A DNA stretch of 64,000 nt, taken from positions 62,001 through 126,000 of the forward strand of contig NZ_SZZM01000002.1 of the NCBI RefSeq assembly GCF_005281615.1. Direction: 5' to 3'. The position numbers and the translations under genes were made by a program. Under the pieces are notes generated by a model. It searched no databases, was not told where the DNA came from, and saw nothing but the letters and a program-made list of their open reading frames with translations. This DNA is from Rhodoligotrophos defluvii. Its GTDB lineage: Bacteria > Pseudomonadota > Alphaproteobacteria > Rhizobiales > Im1. Shown here one piece after another: positions 57,460-64,000 of the stretch (positions are counted from its first letter, which is position 1; every line of letters starts with the position of its first letter).

Positions 57460-58043
57460 GGCAGGCCCTTCCCAGCCCGCAAGCTCCTGAACGTTACGGA
57501 ATAGCGCAGGCTCTCCATCGGCGGAATGCTGTGTTCCCATTCGGTGCGCACCGGCCCGCGCAGCAGATAGGCCGAGCGCGGCTCCACCGTGACCGACAGC
57601 CGTTCCCAGCCCGAGCCCGCCTTGCGCCTCAGCCGGAACCGGCAGGGCGACAGGAGCGAGATGCCGATCACATCCTCGAACAAGGGCCGGTCCCGGTGCC
57701 AGCCGATGCCGGCGCCCGGCGCATATTCCGTCACCAGCACATGGACCAGATCCTCAGGCGAAAGGCCTGCAAACCGGGCAGCGACCTCCCGCAACGGCAA
57801 CAGGAAGTCGGGAATGGGCGCCGCCTCCTGCATGCGGCTCGTGTTGAAATCATAGTGGAGGCCGAACGAGACCACCCGCCGGTTACCGAGATAGCCCTGG
57901 AACGCGAAGGGCCTGAACGGCAACGCCTCCAGCTGTTCGACCAGCCAGGCTTCCTCCGCCGGTGTGATGACCTCCGGCTGGTAGGCGAAGCCGTCCGGCA
58001 ACACCTGATCAGCTGCAAGCAAATCCATTTGCCGCGCGTTCAT
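57447..58043 (-). CDS. AlkB-like 2-oxoglutarate/Fe(II) dioxygenase
   Basis: The start is the ATG at 58043 (MNARQMDLLAADQV). The 198-residue protein has the Fe(II) ligands GIGWHRDRPLF (HxD) and EWEHSIPP (His), and the 2-oxoglutarate Arg in LRYSVTFRSLR. This is the AlkB superfamily, nearest to small AlkB-like or ALKBH4/7-like members, which may act on nucleic acid or protein. Adjacent stress-type genes do not settle the substrate. It is convergent with the SGNH gene and divergent from selO. Confidence 0.88.
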   Translation of the reverse strand: MNARQMDLLAADQVLPDGFAYQPEVITPAEEAWLVEQLEALPFRPFAFQGYLGNRRVVSFGLHYDFNTSRMQEAAPIPDFLLPLREVAARFAGLSPEDLVHVLVTEYAPGAGIGWHRDRPLFEDVIGISLLSPCRFRLRRKAGSGWERLSVTVEPRSAYLLRGPVRTEWEHSIPPMESLRYSVTFRSLRAGKGLPQRA

Positions 58044-58087
58044 GGCACCGCCTGTCCCTGAGCCCTGATTACCCCCTTGTTTTTCCA

Positions 58088-58106
58088 AGAGATCACAACG
58101 ATCTCT
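58088..58106. promoter_or_regulatory. Inverted repeat between the alkB-like and selO genes
   Basis: A perfect 7-bp inverted repeat AGAGATC / GATCTCT with a 5-base spacer ACAAC lies in the 148-bp gap between the two divergent genes, 44 bp from the alkB-like start and 86 bp from selO. It may be an operator for both genes. Confidence 0.35.
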
Positions 58107-58191
58107 CGGGAATAAGGCGTTTTGGACCTCGTCCGTTCCGGATTACATTCCGAGACATCAACCGCCCCGCAGCATCACACAGAGCCTGCCC

Positions 58192-59664
58192 GTGACCTTG
58201 CCCTTCGACAACAGTTATGCCCGCTTGCCGGACCGCTTCTATGCCCGTGTCGCGCCCACTCCGGTCCGCGCGCCCAAGCTCGTGAAGCTCAACCGGGCAC
58301 TGGCCCGCAAGCTCAATCTCGATCCGGACTGGCTGGAGAGCCCCGAGGGGCTGGAGATGCTGGCCGGCAACCGTATCCCGGACGGCTCCGAGCCCATCGC
58401 CATGGCCTATGCCGGCCATCAGTTCGGCCAATTCGTCCCGCAGCTCGGCGATGGACGTGCCATCCTGCTCGGCGAGGTCATCGGGCGCGACGGCGTGCGC
58501 CGCGACATCCAGCTGAAGGGCTCGGGCCCCACCCCCTTCTCCCGCCAGGGCGATGGGCGCGCCGCCATAGGGCCTGTCTTACGCGAATATCTGGTGAGTG
58601 AGGCCATGGCCGCTCTGGGCGTGCCCACCACCCGGTCCCTGGCCGCGGTGCTCACCGGCGAAGTCGTTATCCGTGACCGCTTCCTGCCCGGCGCCGTGCT
58701 GACGCGGGTGGCCAGGAGCCACATCCGCATCGGCACGTTCCAGTATTTCGCTGTGCGCGGCGATTTCGAGGCGCTGCAGCAGCTCGCGGACTATGCCATC
58801 GCCCGACACTATCCCGAGGTGGCTGAGGCCGATCATCCCTATCGCGCCTTCTTGGACGCGGTGGTGAAGGCCCAGGCCGAGCTCGTGCCCAAATGGCTGC
58901 TGATCGGCTTCATCCATGGCGTGCTGAATACAGACAATACGTCCATCGCCGGCGAGACTATCGACTATGGCCCTTGCGCCTTCATGGACACCTATAGTCC
59001 AACGACCGTATTCAGCTCGATCGACTATCACGGCCGTTACGCCTATGGGAACCAGCCGCAGATCGTGCACTGGAACCTGGTGCGCTTCGCCGAGACGCTG
59101 CTGCCGCTGCTGTCCGACGACCAGGACAAGGCTGTGGCCATGGCGCAAGAGGCAATAGACACATATCCCAAGCTGTTCGAAGCGGCCTACCACGCCGGCC
59201 TGCGCCGCAAGCTCGGCCTTGAGACCGCGCGCGATCATGATCTCGATCTCATCCATGATCTGCTCAAGGCCATGGCCGAAAACGGCGCCGACTTCACCCT
59301 CACCTTCCGCAATCTGAGCGAAGCGGTAGCGGACCCCGCCGCCGACGAGCAGGTGCGCAGCCTGTTCACCGACCCGGCAGCCTATGATGCGTGGGCACCG
59401 CGCTGGCGGCAGCGGCTCGCCGACGAGCCGGGCGATCCTGCTGCCCGGCGGCAAGCCATGCGCGCAGCCAACCCCATGTTCATCCCGCGCAACCACCGCA
59501 TCGAGGCGGTGATCAATGCAGCGGTCGACGACAAGGACTACGCGCCGTTCGAAGAGCTGCTGGCCGTGTTGTCGAGACCCTACGAGAACCAGCCAGCCTT
59601 TGCTCTCTACGCCCAACCACCGGAACCGCACGAGCGCGTCCTGAAAACCTTCTGCGGCACCTGA
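58192..59664 (+). CDS. selO: Protein adenylyltransferase SelO (YdiU/UPF0061)
   Basis: A 490-residue pseudokinase-fold protein with a GTG start at 58192. Family features: PEPIAMAYAGHQFGQFVPQLGDGRA-like region (MAYAGHQFGQFVPQLGDGRA is its core), IQLKGSGPTPFSRQGDGRA, GFIHGVLNTDNTSIAGETID with the metal Asn and Asp, and DYGPCAFMD. SelO transfers AMP to Ser, Thr or Tyr of target proteins, linked to redox homeostasis. The C-terminal end lacks selenocysteine; it finishes VLKTFCGT with a Cys, as in other bacterial SelO. It is divergent from the AlkB-like gene. Confidence 0.96.
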   Translation: MTLPFDNSYARLPDRFYARVAPTPVRAPKLVKLNRALARKLNLDPDWLESPEGLEMLAGNRIPDGSEPIAMAYAGHQFGQFVPQLGDGRAILLGEVIGRDGVRRDIQLKGSGPTPFSRQGDGRAAIGPVLREYLVSEAMAALGVPTTRSLAAVLTGEVVIRDRFLPGAVLTRVARSHIRIGTFQYFAVRGDFEALQQLADYAIARHYPEVAEADHPYRAFLDAVVKAQAELVPKWLLIGFIHGVLNTDNTSIAGETIDYGPCAFMDTYSPTTVFSSIDYHGRYAYGNQPQIVHWNLVRFAETLLPLLSDDQDKAVAMAQEAIDTYPKLFEAAYHAGLRRKLGLETARDHDLDLIHDLLKAMAENGADFTLTFRNLSEAVADPAADEQVRSLFTDPAAYDAWAPRWRQRLADEPGDPAARRQAMRAANPMFIPRNHRIEAVINAAVDDKDYAPFEELLAVLSRPYENQPAFALYAQPPEPHERVLKTFCGT

Positions 59665-59742
59665 GTGCCGGCATCCTCCCTCAGCCGTTGACGAGCGGCT
59701 CGAGAACCGGTCTCGTATGAGGCGATCACCGGGAGGAAACAA

Positions 59743-60213
59743 ATGACACCAGAGACGATGCTCGCCGCCTTCACCTCGGCCGTGGAGCGGCGCGACGGCA
59801 CGGCCTTTGCCCAGCTTTTCACCGAGGATGGCGTGTATCATGACGCGTTCTACGGGGCGTTCGAGGGCCGCGAGCGCATTGCCGAACTGATCGACGACTG
59901 GTTCCACCGCACCGCCCGGGACTTCCGCTGGGACATGATCGACCCGGTGACCGACGGCCGCATGCTCTATGCGCGTTATCTCTTCAGCTATGTCTCGATA
60001 CTGCCGGAGGCCCAGGGCCGGCGTGTGATGTTCGAGGGCGTGGCCATCATGCGCCTGAGGGATGGCCTGATCGCCGAGTACCACGAAGTCGCCAACACCG
60101 GCCCTACCCTCCTAGCCATCGGCTTCCCTCCGGCGCGGGTGGCGAAGATCTTGGAGCGCCAGGGCGAAGCCCTGCTGGCCCGCGACGAATCCGCCCGCCA
60201 CCGACACCCATAG
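59743..60213 (+). CDS. NTF2-like (SnoaL-type) protein
   Basis: A 156-residue protein with the cone-shaped NTF2 fold pattern: MLAAFTSAVERRDGTAFAQL, then FTEDGVYHDAFYGAFEGRER and the final strands VMFEGVAIMRLRDGLIAEYHE. SnoaL-like proteins are ketosteroid-isomerase-type enzymes or ligand-binding proteins. A GGGAGGAAAC lies upstream of the start. It is 78 bp after selO. The C-terminal 40 residues exceed the usual SnoaL length. It converges on the lysE-like gene. Confidence 0.85.
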   Translation: MTPETMLAAFTSAVERRDGTAFAQLFTEDGVYHDAFYGAFEGRERIAELIDDWFHRTARDFRWDMIDPVTDGRMLYARYLFSYVSILPEAQGRRVMFEGVAIMRLRDGLIAEYHEVANTGPTLLAIGFPPARVAKILERQGEALLARDESARHRHP

Positions 60214-60225
60214 AGCCCGACCGCC

Positions 60226-60834
60226 TTAACGGTCGACCGCCAGCTTGGCCCCCAGCGCGGCGAAGGCACCGGCGAAGGTGCGGCGCATCCAGGTCAGCAC
60301 CCGCGGCCGCGAGAGGATGTGGCTGCGGACCGCGGCGGCGCACAGCCCGTAGGCCACAAAGCCCACGAAGGTCACCAGCATGAATACGGCGCTGAGCTCC
60401 AGCATCTCGGCCAGCGCCCCCGGCTGGTCCGGGTGCACGAATTGCGGCAGGAATGCGAAGAAGAAGATCGACAGCTTCGGATTCAGGATATTGATGAGAA
60501 TGCCGGAGACGACCACCTGGGTGGCCGAGCGTGGCGCGGCACCCGCCTCGATCTTCAGCGCCCCATGCTCCTTGAGCGTCATCCAGGCCATGTACAGGAG
60601 ATAGGCCACCCCGAGATACTTCAGCACCTGGAAAGCAATCGCGCTCGTGTGCAGCAGCGCGGCAAGGCCGGTCACCGCGGCAGCGATATGGGGCACAATA
60701 CCGAGGGTGCAGCCAAACGCTGCCACAACGCTGGCGCGGGCTCCTCGCGAGAGCGCGGCAGCCAGGGTGTAGAGCACGCCCGCACCCGGTGAGATCACCA
60801 CGATGATGGTCGTCAGCAGAAATTCTATGCTCAC
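60226..60834 (-). CDS. LysE-family amino acid exporter
   Basis: The start is a GTG at 60834; the longer frame reads into the next gene. The 202-residue membrane protein has about six hydrophobic segments. It starts VSIEFLLTTIIVVISPGAGV, with the LysE/RhtB motif SPGAGVLYTLAAALSRGARA, and later shows LKYLGVAYLLYMAWMTLKEH and INILNPKLSIFFFAFLPQFV. It should export an amino acid or related metabolite. It follows the FAS1-like dehydratase gene by 14 bp, so it may be the last gene of that operon. Confidence 0.9.
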   Translation of the reverse strand: MSIEFLLTTIIVVISPGAGVLYTLAAALSRGARASVVAAFGCTLGIVPHIAAAVTGLAALLHTSAIAFQVLKYLGVAYLLYMAWMTLKEHGALKIEAGAAPRSATQVVVSGILINILNPKLSIFFFAFLPQFVHPDQPGALAEMLELSAVFMLVTFVGFVAYGLCAAAVRSHILSRPRVLTWMRRTFAGAFAALGAKLAVDR

Positions 60835-60848
60835 CGGCAACGCTCCGC

Positions 60849-61712
60849 CTATCGCAACGACGAACGTCCTTCCATGTGGACGCGGCCAGAGACATGCTGC
60901 GTCCAGTAGACGCCTGCTTCCCCATTGGTGCCGGCGCAGACCAGCAGGGGATCCCCGCCAAAGGCAGGCGAGAGGCCGCGGTAGGAGAAACGCTCCGGCG
61001 CACGGCCTTCTTCGGATGCTGCCAAATTCAACAGCAGCGTCGCCTGTATCGGCCCATGGACCACCAGGCCGGCATAGCCCTCGACCTCCGTGGCATAGGG
61101 ATAATCGTAGTGGATGCGGTGGCCGTTGAAGGTGATGGCGGAATAGCGGAACAGGAAAGTAGGCGGCGTTTCCACCGTCCACGTGCGGCTATGCGGCCGC
61201 GCCGCCGCATCGTCTGCAGCGGTTGGGCCTGTGCTGGTCCCAGGCTTCGCCGCTTCCCGATAAACCATATCGTGCCGTTCGCGCAGCGCCACCCCGCGCC
61301 CGGTGGAATAGACATGGTCCACCGCCACGAACCACAATTCGCCGCTACGGCCCTGCTTGCGCGTGATGTTAGCGATGGTGGTCACCCGCTTCACCCGGTC
61401 GCCTACGCGAAGGGGGTCGAATATCTCGACCGAGCCGCCGGCCCACATGCGCCGGGGCTGCGGCACCGGTGGAACATCTCGGTTCTTGGCGGGGTGGCCA
61501 TCCGGCCCGAGTGCCGATTGAGGCGCGATTGCGGGGGAGAGGCACCAGTGGATGCCGAGCGGCGCCTCATCCGTCGTGGTCGGCGCCAGGAACGGCTCGA
61601 AGGTGGCGCGGAAACTGGCCACCAGGCGCGGCGCCACCACGTCCTCGGCTTCGGTTGTCCGGCCGATCCACTCGGCGAAGGGCTTCTCGCTTTCCACTGC
61701 TGCCGCCATCAC
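60849..61712 (-). CDS. FAS1-like (HTD2/mesaconyl-C4-CoA hydratase-type) dehydratase
   Basis: A 287-residue double-hotdog protein. The N-terminal half has FEPFLAPTTTDEAPLGIHWC and VPQPRRMWAGGSVEIFDPL; the C-terminal half has the hydratase motif FRYSAITFNGHRIHYDYPYA and YAGLVVHGPIQATLL. The pattern matches HTD2 and mesaconyl-C4-CoA hydratase-like enzymes. It reversibly hydrates an enoyl-CoA. It lies 18 bp downstream of the acyl-CoA dehydrogenase, suggesting that the dehydrogenase makes its enoyl-CoA. Confidence 0.85.
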   Translation of the reverse strand: MMAAAVESEKPFAEWIGRTTEAEDVVAPRLVASFRATFEPFLAPTTTDEAPLGIHWCLSPAIAPQSALGPDGHPAKNRDVPPVPQPRRMWAGGSVEIFDPLRVGDRVKRVTTIANITRKQGRSGELWFVAVDHVYSTGRGVALRERHDMVYREAAKPGTSTGPTAADDAAARPHSRTWTVETPPTFLFRYSAITFNGHRIHYDYPYATEVEGYAGLVVHGPIQATLLLNLAASEEGRAPERFSYRGLSPAFGGDPLLVCAGTNGEAGVYWTQHVSGRVHMEGRSSLR

Positions 61713-61730
61713 GAACCTTCTGAACAGGAC

Positions 61731-62888
61731 TTAATAGGACCGTGGCATGCCGAGCACGTGCTCGGCAAGATAGGCGAGGATCAGATTGGTGGAGATCGGC
61801 GCGACCTGATAAAGCCGCGTTTCCCTAAACTTCCGCTCCACGTCATATTCCTCGGCAAAACCGAAGCCGCCATGGGTCTGGATGCAGACATTCGCCGCTT
61901 CGTTGGAGGCATCCGCGGCCAGCATCTTGGCCATGTTCGCCTCCGCACCGCAATCGCGCCCGGCCTCGTATAGCCGTGCTGCCTCCTTCACCATCAGCTC
62001 GGCTGCCCGCATATTGGCATAGGCCCGCGCGATCGGGAACTGGATCCCCTGGTTCGCGCCGATGGGCCGCCCGAATACCTGCCGCTCCTTGGCATAGGAC
62101 GCAGCGCGCTCGAGCAACCATTTGGCGTCGCCAACGCATTCGGCGGCAATCAGGATGCGCTCGGCGTTCATGCCCGAGAGGATGTAGCGGAAACCCCTGC
62201 CCTCTTCCCCAATCAGGTTCTCCGCCGGCACGCGCACATTGTCGAAGAACACCTCGGTGGTCGAGTGGTTCATCATCGTGCGGATGGGCCGAATGGAGAG
62301 GCCGTTCCCGCGCGCTTCTCGCATATCCAGCAGGAACACGGACAGGCCGTCGGTGCGCTTGGCCACCTGGTCGCGCGGCGCGGTACGCGCCAGGAGCAGC
62401 ATCAGGTCGGAATGCTCCGCCCGGCTCGTCCAGATCTTCTGGCCGTTGATCACGTAATGCCCATCTTCCTTCCGGGCGAAGGTGCGGATCGAAGTGGTGT
62501 CGGTGCCGCTGGTCGGTTCTGTGACGCCAAAGGCCTGCAGCCTGAGCTCTCCGGAAGCGATCTTCGGCAGGTAGCGCTCTTTCTGCTCCGCACTGCCGTG
62601 CCTGAGCAGCGTGCCCATGATGTACATCTGCGCATGGCACGCCGCCCCGTTGCATCCGGCCCGCTGGATCTCCTCCAGCACCGCCGCGGCCGCCGAAAGG
62701 GTGAGCCCAGCCCCCCCATATTCCTCGGGGATGAGGGTCGCGAGATAACCGGCCTCAGTCAGAGCGTCCACAAATTCCTTTGGGTACCTTCGCTCCACAT
62801 CGAGCTTGCGCCAATATTCGCCGGGAAAGCGCTCGCACAGCTTGCGCACCGCCTCGCGGATCTCTTGGTGGTCTTGCGGCTCGAACAT
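61731..62888 (-). CDS. Acyl-CoA dehydrogenase
   Basis: A 385-residue flavoenzyme. The FAD-binding regions are LQAFGVTEPTSGTDTTSIRT and IWTSRAEHSDLMLLLARTAP, and the active region FGFAEEYDVERKFRETRLYQ near the C-terminus has the ACAD signature. The catalytic base position is not obvious to me, since it varies between subfamilies. It oxidises an acyl-CoA to a 2-enoyl-CoA and passes electrons to ETF. It lies between the MmgE/PrpD-like gene (4-bp gap) and the FAS1-like dehydratase. Confidence 0.93.
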   Translation of the reverse strand: MFEPQDHQEIREAVRKLCERFPGEYWRKLDVERRYPKEFVDALTEAGYLATLIPEEYGGAGLTLSAAAAVLEEIQRAGCNGAACHAQMYIMGTLLRHGSAEQKERYLPKIASGELRLQAFGVTEPTSGTDTTSIRTFARKEDGHYVINGQKIWTSRAEHSDLMLLLARTAPRDQVAKRTDGLSVFLLDMREARGNGLSIRPIRTMMNHSTTEVFFDNVRVPAENLIGEEGRGFRYILSGMNAERILIAAECVGDAKWLLERAASYAKERQVFGRPIGANQGIQFPIARAYANMRAAELMVKEAARLYEAGRDCGAEANMAKMLAADASNEAANVCIQTHGGFGFAEEYDVERKFRETRLYQVAPISTNLILAYLAEHVLGMPRSY

Positions 62889-62891
62889 CCC

Positions 62892-64000
62892 TCAGGCGCT
62901 CCGTGCAAGAGGCGGTGCAGCTTCACCCGCACGGCCGGGCGCGAACAGCTCGAGGTCGCGCACCGGGATGTCGGTCGGCAGCGCTAGGATCTTTCCAATC
63001 AGCGCATTCGCTTCACCCGCCGCCATGCCGCCGTCCAGGAGCAGTGCCCGTGCCTTGACCGAGAGTTCCTCGGGGCCGACCGGATTTTCCGGATCCCCCT
63101 TCGCCTCCCGGCGCGAGGCATGCAGCTTGCGGCCGTCCGCCGTCTCGACCGTGATCTCCGCACCCCAGCTCCGGGGATAGGCGCTATCGACCCCCGGGGC
63201 GACGGAGAGCGCGACTTTGGGCCGCTCGCCCGCCATGCGGCTACGGCTTGCGGCATCGAAGCTCGCCTGATCCACCCGGCCGTCCTTGAGGGCAATGGCC
63301 ACGCAGTGCTGCAACGAGAACTTGGCGCTGTAGGGATCTTCCGGCTGCGGCCGGTCGCAGACATCGAGCGCCGCTTGATAGGCGCCGACCGTCACTCTGG
63401 CGATCTCCGCGCCGCCAAGCTCAGAATGCAGCCCTATGGCCGCGTCGATCGCCGGATGCGTATGCCGGCAGCACGGCCACGGCTTGATGGACGTGCGCGT
63501 CAGCTGCCAGGACTGCTCCGGTGCCGCCGTGACCGCCGCCGGGACCGGGTCCCGGCAGAAGCCGGCGAAAAAGCCCTTCTCGCCCTCCAAGATGCGTTCG
63601 GGCCCGGTGAAGCCCTCGCGCGCCAGTTGCGCCGCCAGCACGCCGGATTCGGCACCACGGGCAGTGTGCAGATGCTTGCTCATGGCACCGGACGCCAGAA
63701 ACTCCCACAGGCCTGATGACTGCGTGCCAGCATTGCCCAGCGCCCACACGGCCTGATCCCCGGTCAACCCCAGGAGCTCGGCGGCCGCCATGGCCGAGCC
63801 AAACGGGCCGCAGGTCGAGGTATTGTGCCAGACCCGGTAATGCGCCTTGCCGACCGCCATACCGACCCGGCAGCATGCCTCATAACCGGCAAGCACCGCT
63901 TTCAGGAATGCGCGGCCGCGCAGGTCATGCTCTTCCGCCACCGCCCAGGCTGCAGGAATGACCACGCAGCCGGGATGGGTGACGGAATCCCGGTGCAGGT
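62892..64000 (-). CDS. MmgE/PrpD family protein, C-terminal part (5' end outside the window)
   Basis: The frame is open to the window edge; the codons before 63965 still read in family sequence (HRDSVTHPGCVVIPAAWA), so the N-terminus is missing. The visible part, about 369 residues, has CGPFGSAMAAAELLGLTGDQ, the SKHLHTARGAESGVLAAQLA motif, and KPWPCCRHTHPAIDAAIGLH. MmgE/PrpD proteins include 2-methylcitrate dehydratase and cis-aconitate decarboxylase-like enzymes. The partner genes in the operon suggest an acyl-CoA or short-chain dicarboxylate pathway. The substrate is uncertain. Confidence 0.9.
   Translation of the reverse strand, partial: LHRDSVTHPGCVVIPAAWAVAEEHDLRGRAFLKAVLAGYEACCRVGMAVGKAHYRVWHNTSTCGPFGSAMAAAELLGLTGDQAVWALGNAGTQSSGLWEFLASGAMSKHLHTARGAESGVLAAQLAREGFTGPERILEGEKGFFAGFCRDPVPAAVTAAPEQSWQLTRTSIKPWPCCRHTHPAIDAAIGLHSELGGAEIARVTVGAYQAALDVCDRPQPEDPYSAKFSLQHCVAIALKDGRVDQASFDAASRSRMAGERPKVALSVAPGVDSAYPRSWGAEITVETADGRKLHASRREAKGDPENPVGPEELSVKARALLLDGGMAAGEANALIGKILALPTDIPVRDLELFAPGRAGEAAPPLARSA

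Noticed and set aside
58579..60084. Long minus-strand frame opposite selO
   Set aside because: It is the antisense of a well-supported SelO and shows no family features.

Overview
This window is GC-rich, gene-dense chromosomal DNA from an alphaproteobacterium, most likely of the order Hyphomicrobiales (Rhizobiales). The order is inferred from a GntR regulator (BioR type) with two TTATCTATAA boxes around bioY, the bamE / ubiquinol-cytochrome c chaperone / DUF177 / plsX / fabH block, HWE-type histidine kinase signalling, and abundant palindromic intergenic repeats ending in the word CCAGGGCC. I saw no rRNA, tRNA, CRISPR array, phage or transposase gene. About 60 protein genes are supported; the first (AsmA-like) and last (MmgE/PrpD-like) run off the window.

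Layout. 1-5.9 kb: AsmA-like protein, FAD-linked D-lactate/glycolate-type dehydrogenase, then a thioesterase-pabB-pabC operon (p-aminobenzoate for folate) that ends inside an 84-bp tandem repeat. 6-13.9 kb: ClC exchanger, UvrD-type helicase, fabH-plsX-DUF177 (fatty acid and phospholipid initiation), a cytochrome bc1 assembly chaperone and a BamE lipoprotein. 14-14.5 kb: a 160-bp composite repeat array. 14.5-23.5 kb: DUF4149 membrane protein, cation diffusion facilitator, MaoC hydratase, proVWX glycine-betaine-type ABC importer, DMT exporter, bioR-bioY biotin uptake, DUF1284 and a hotdog thioesterase. 23.5-25.7 kb: groES-groEL under two CIRCE operators. 25.7-31.4 kb: an operon of two metal-dependent amidohydrolases, a CobW-type metallochaperone and a small protein, divergent from a LysR regulator that carries an in-frame dispersed repeat.

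31.4-39.7 kb: a TetR regulator divergent from a long operon encoding a TRAP transporter (P, M, Q), an APH-fold kinase, a small unknown protein, an acyl-CoA ligase and a DUF7064-like protein, probably an uptake-and-activation module for an organic acid. 39.7-45.9 kb: an HWE kinase/response regulator pair and a divergent Mfd-like helicase. 46-50.8 kb: metallo-beta-lactamase-fold hydrolase, thioredoxin-reductase-like flavoprotein, DUF2161 nuclease-fold protein, DUF1428 protein and a DHA2-type MFS exporter. 50.8-56.6 kb: a complete cecR-ybhGFSR-like efflux operon. 56.7-64 kb: SGNH hydrolase, AlkB-like dioxygenase, SelO, NTF2-like protein, LysE exporter, then a FAS1-like dehydratase / acyl-CoA dehydrogenase / MmgE-PrpD acyl-CoA metabolism cluster.

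The clearest structure beyond the genes is the repeats. CCAGGGCC-type palindromes occupy three convergent 3' intergenic regions. A second family of about 100 bp lies in co-directional gaps (proV-proW, bioR-bioY), and one copy sits in frame inside the LysR gene, adding 34 codons. All functional calls are from reading the sequence; no database search was run.
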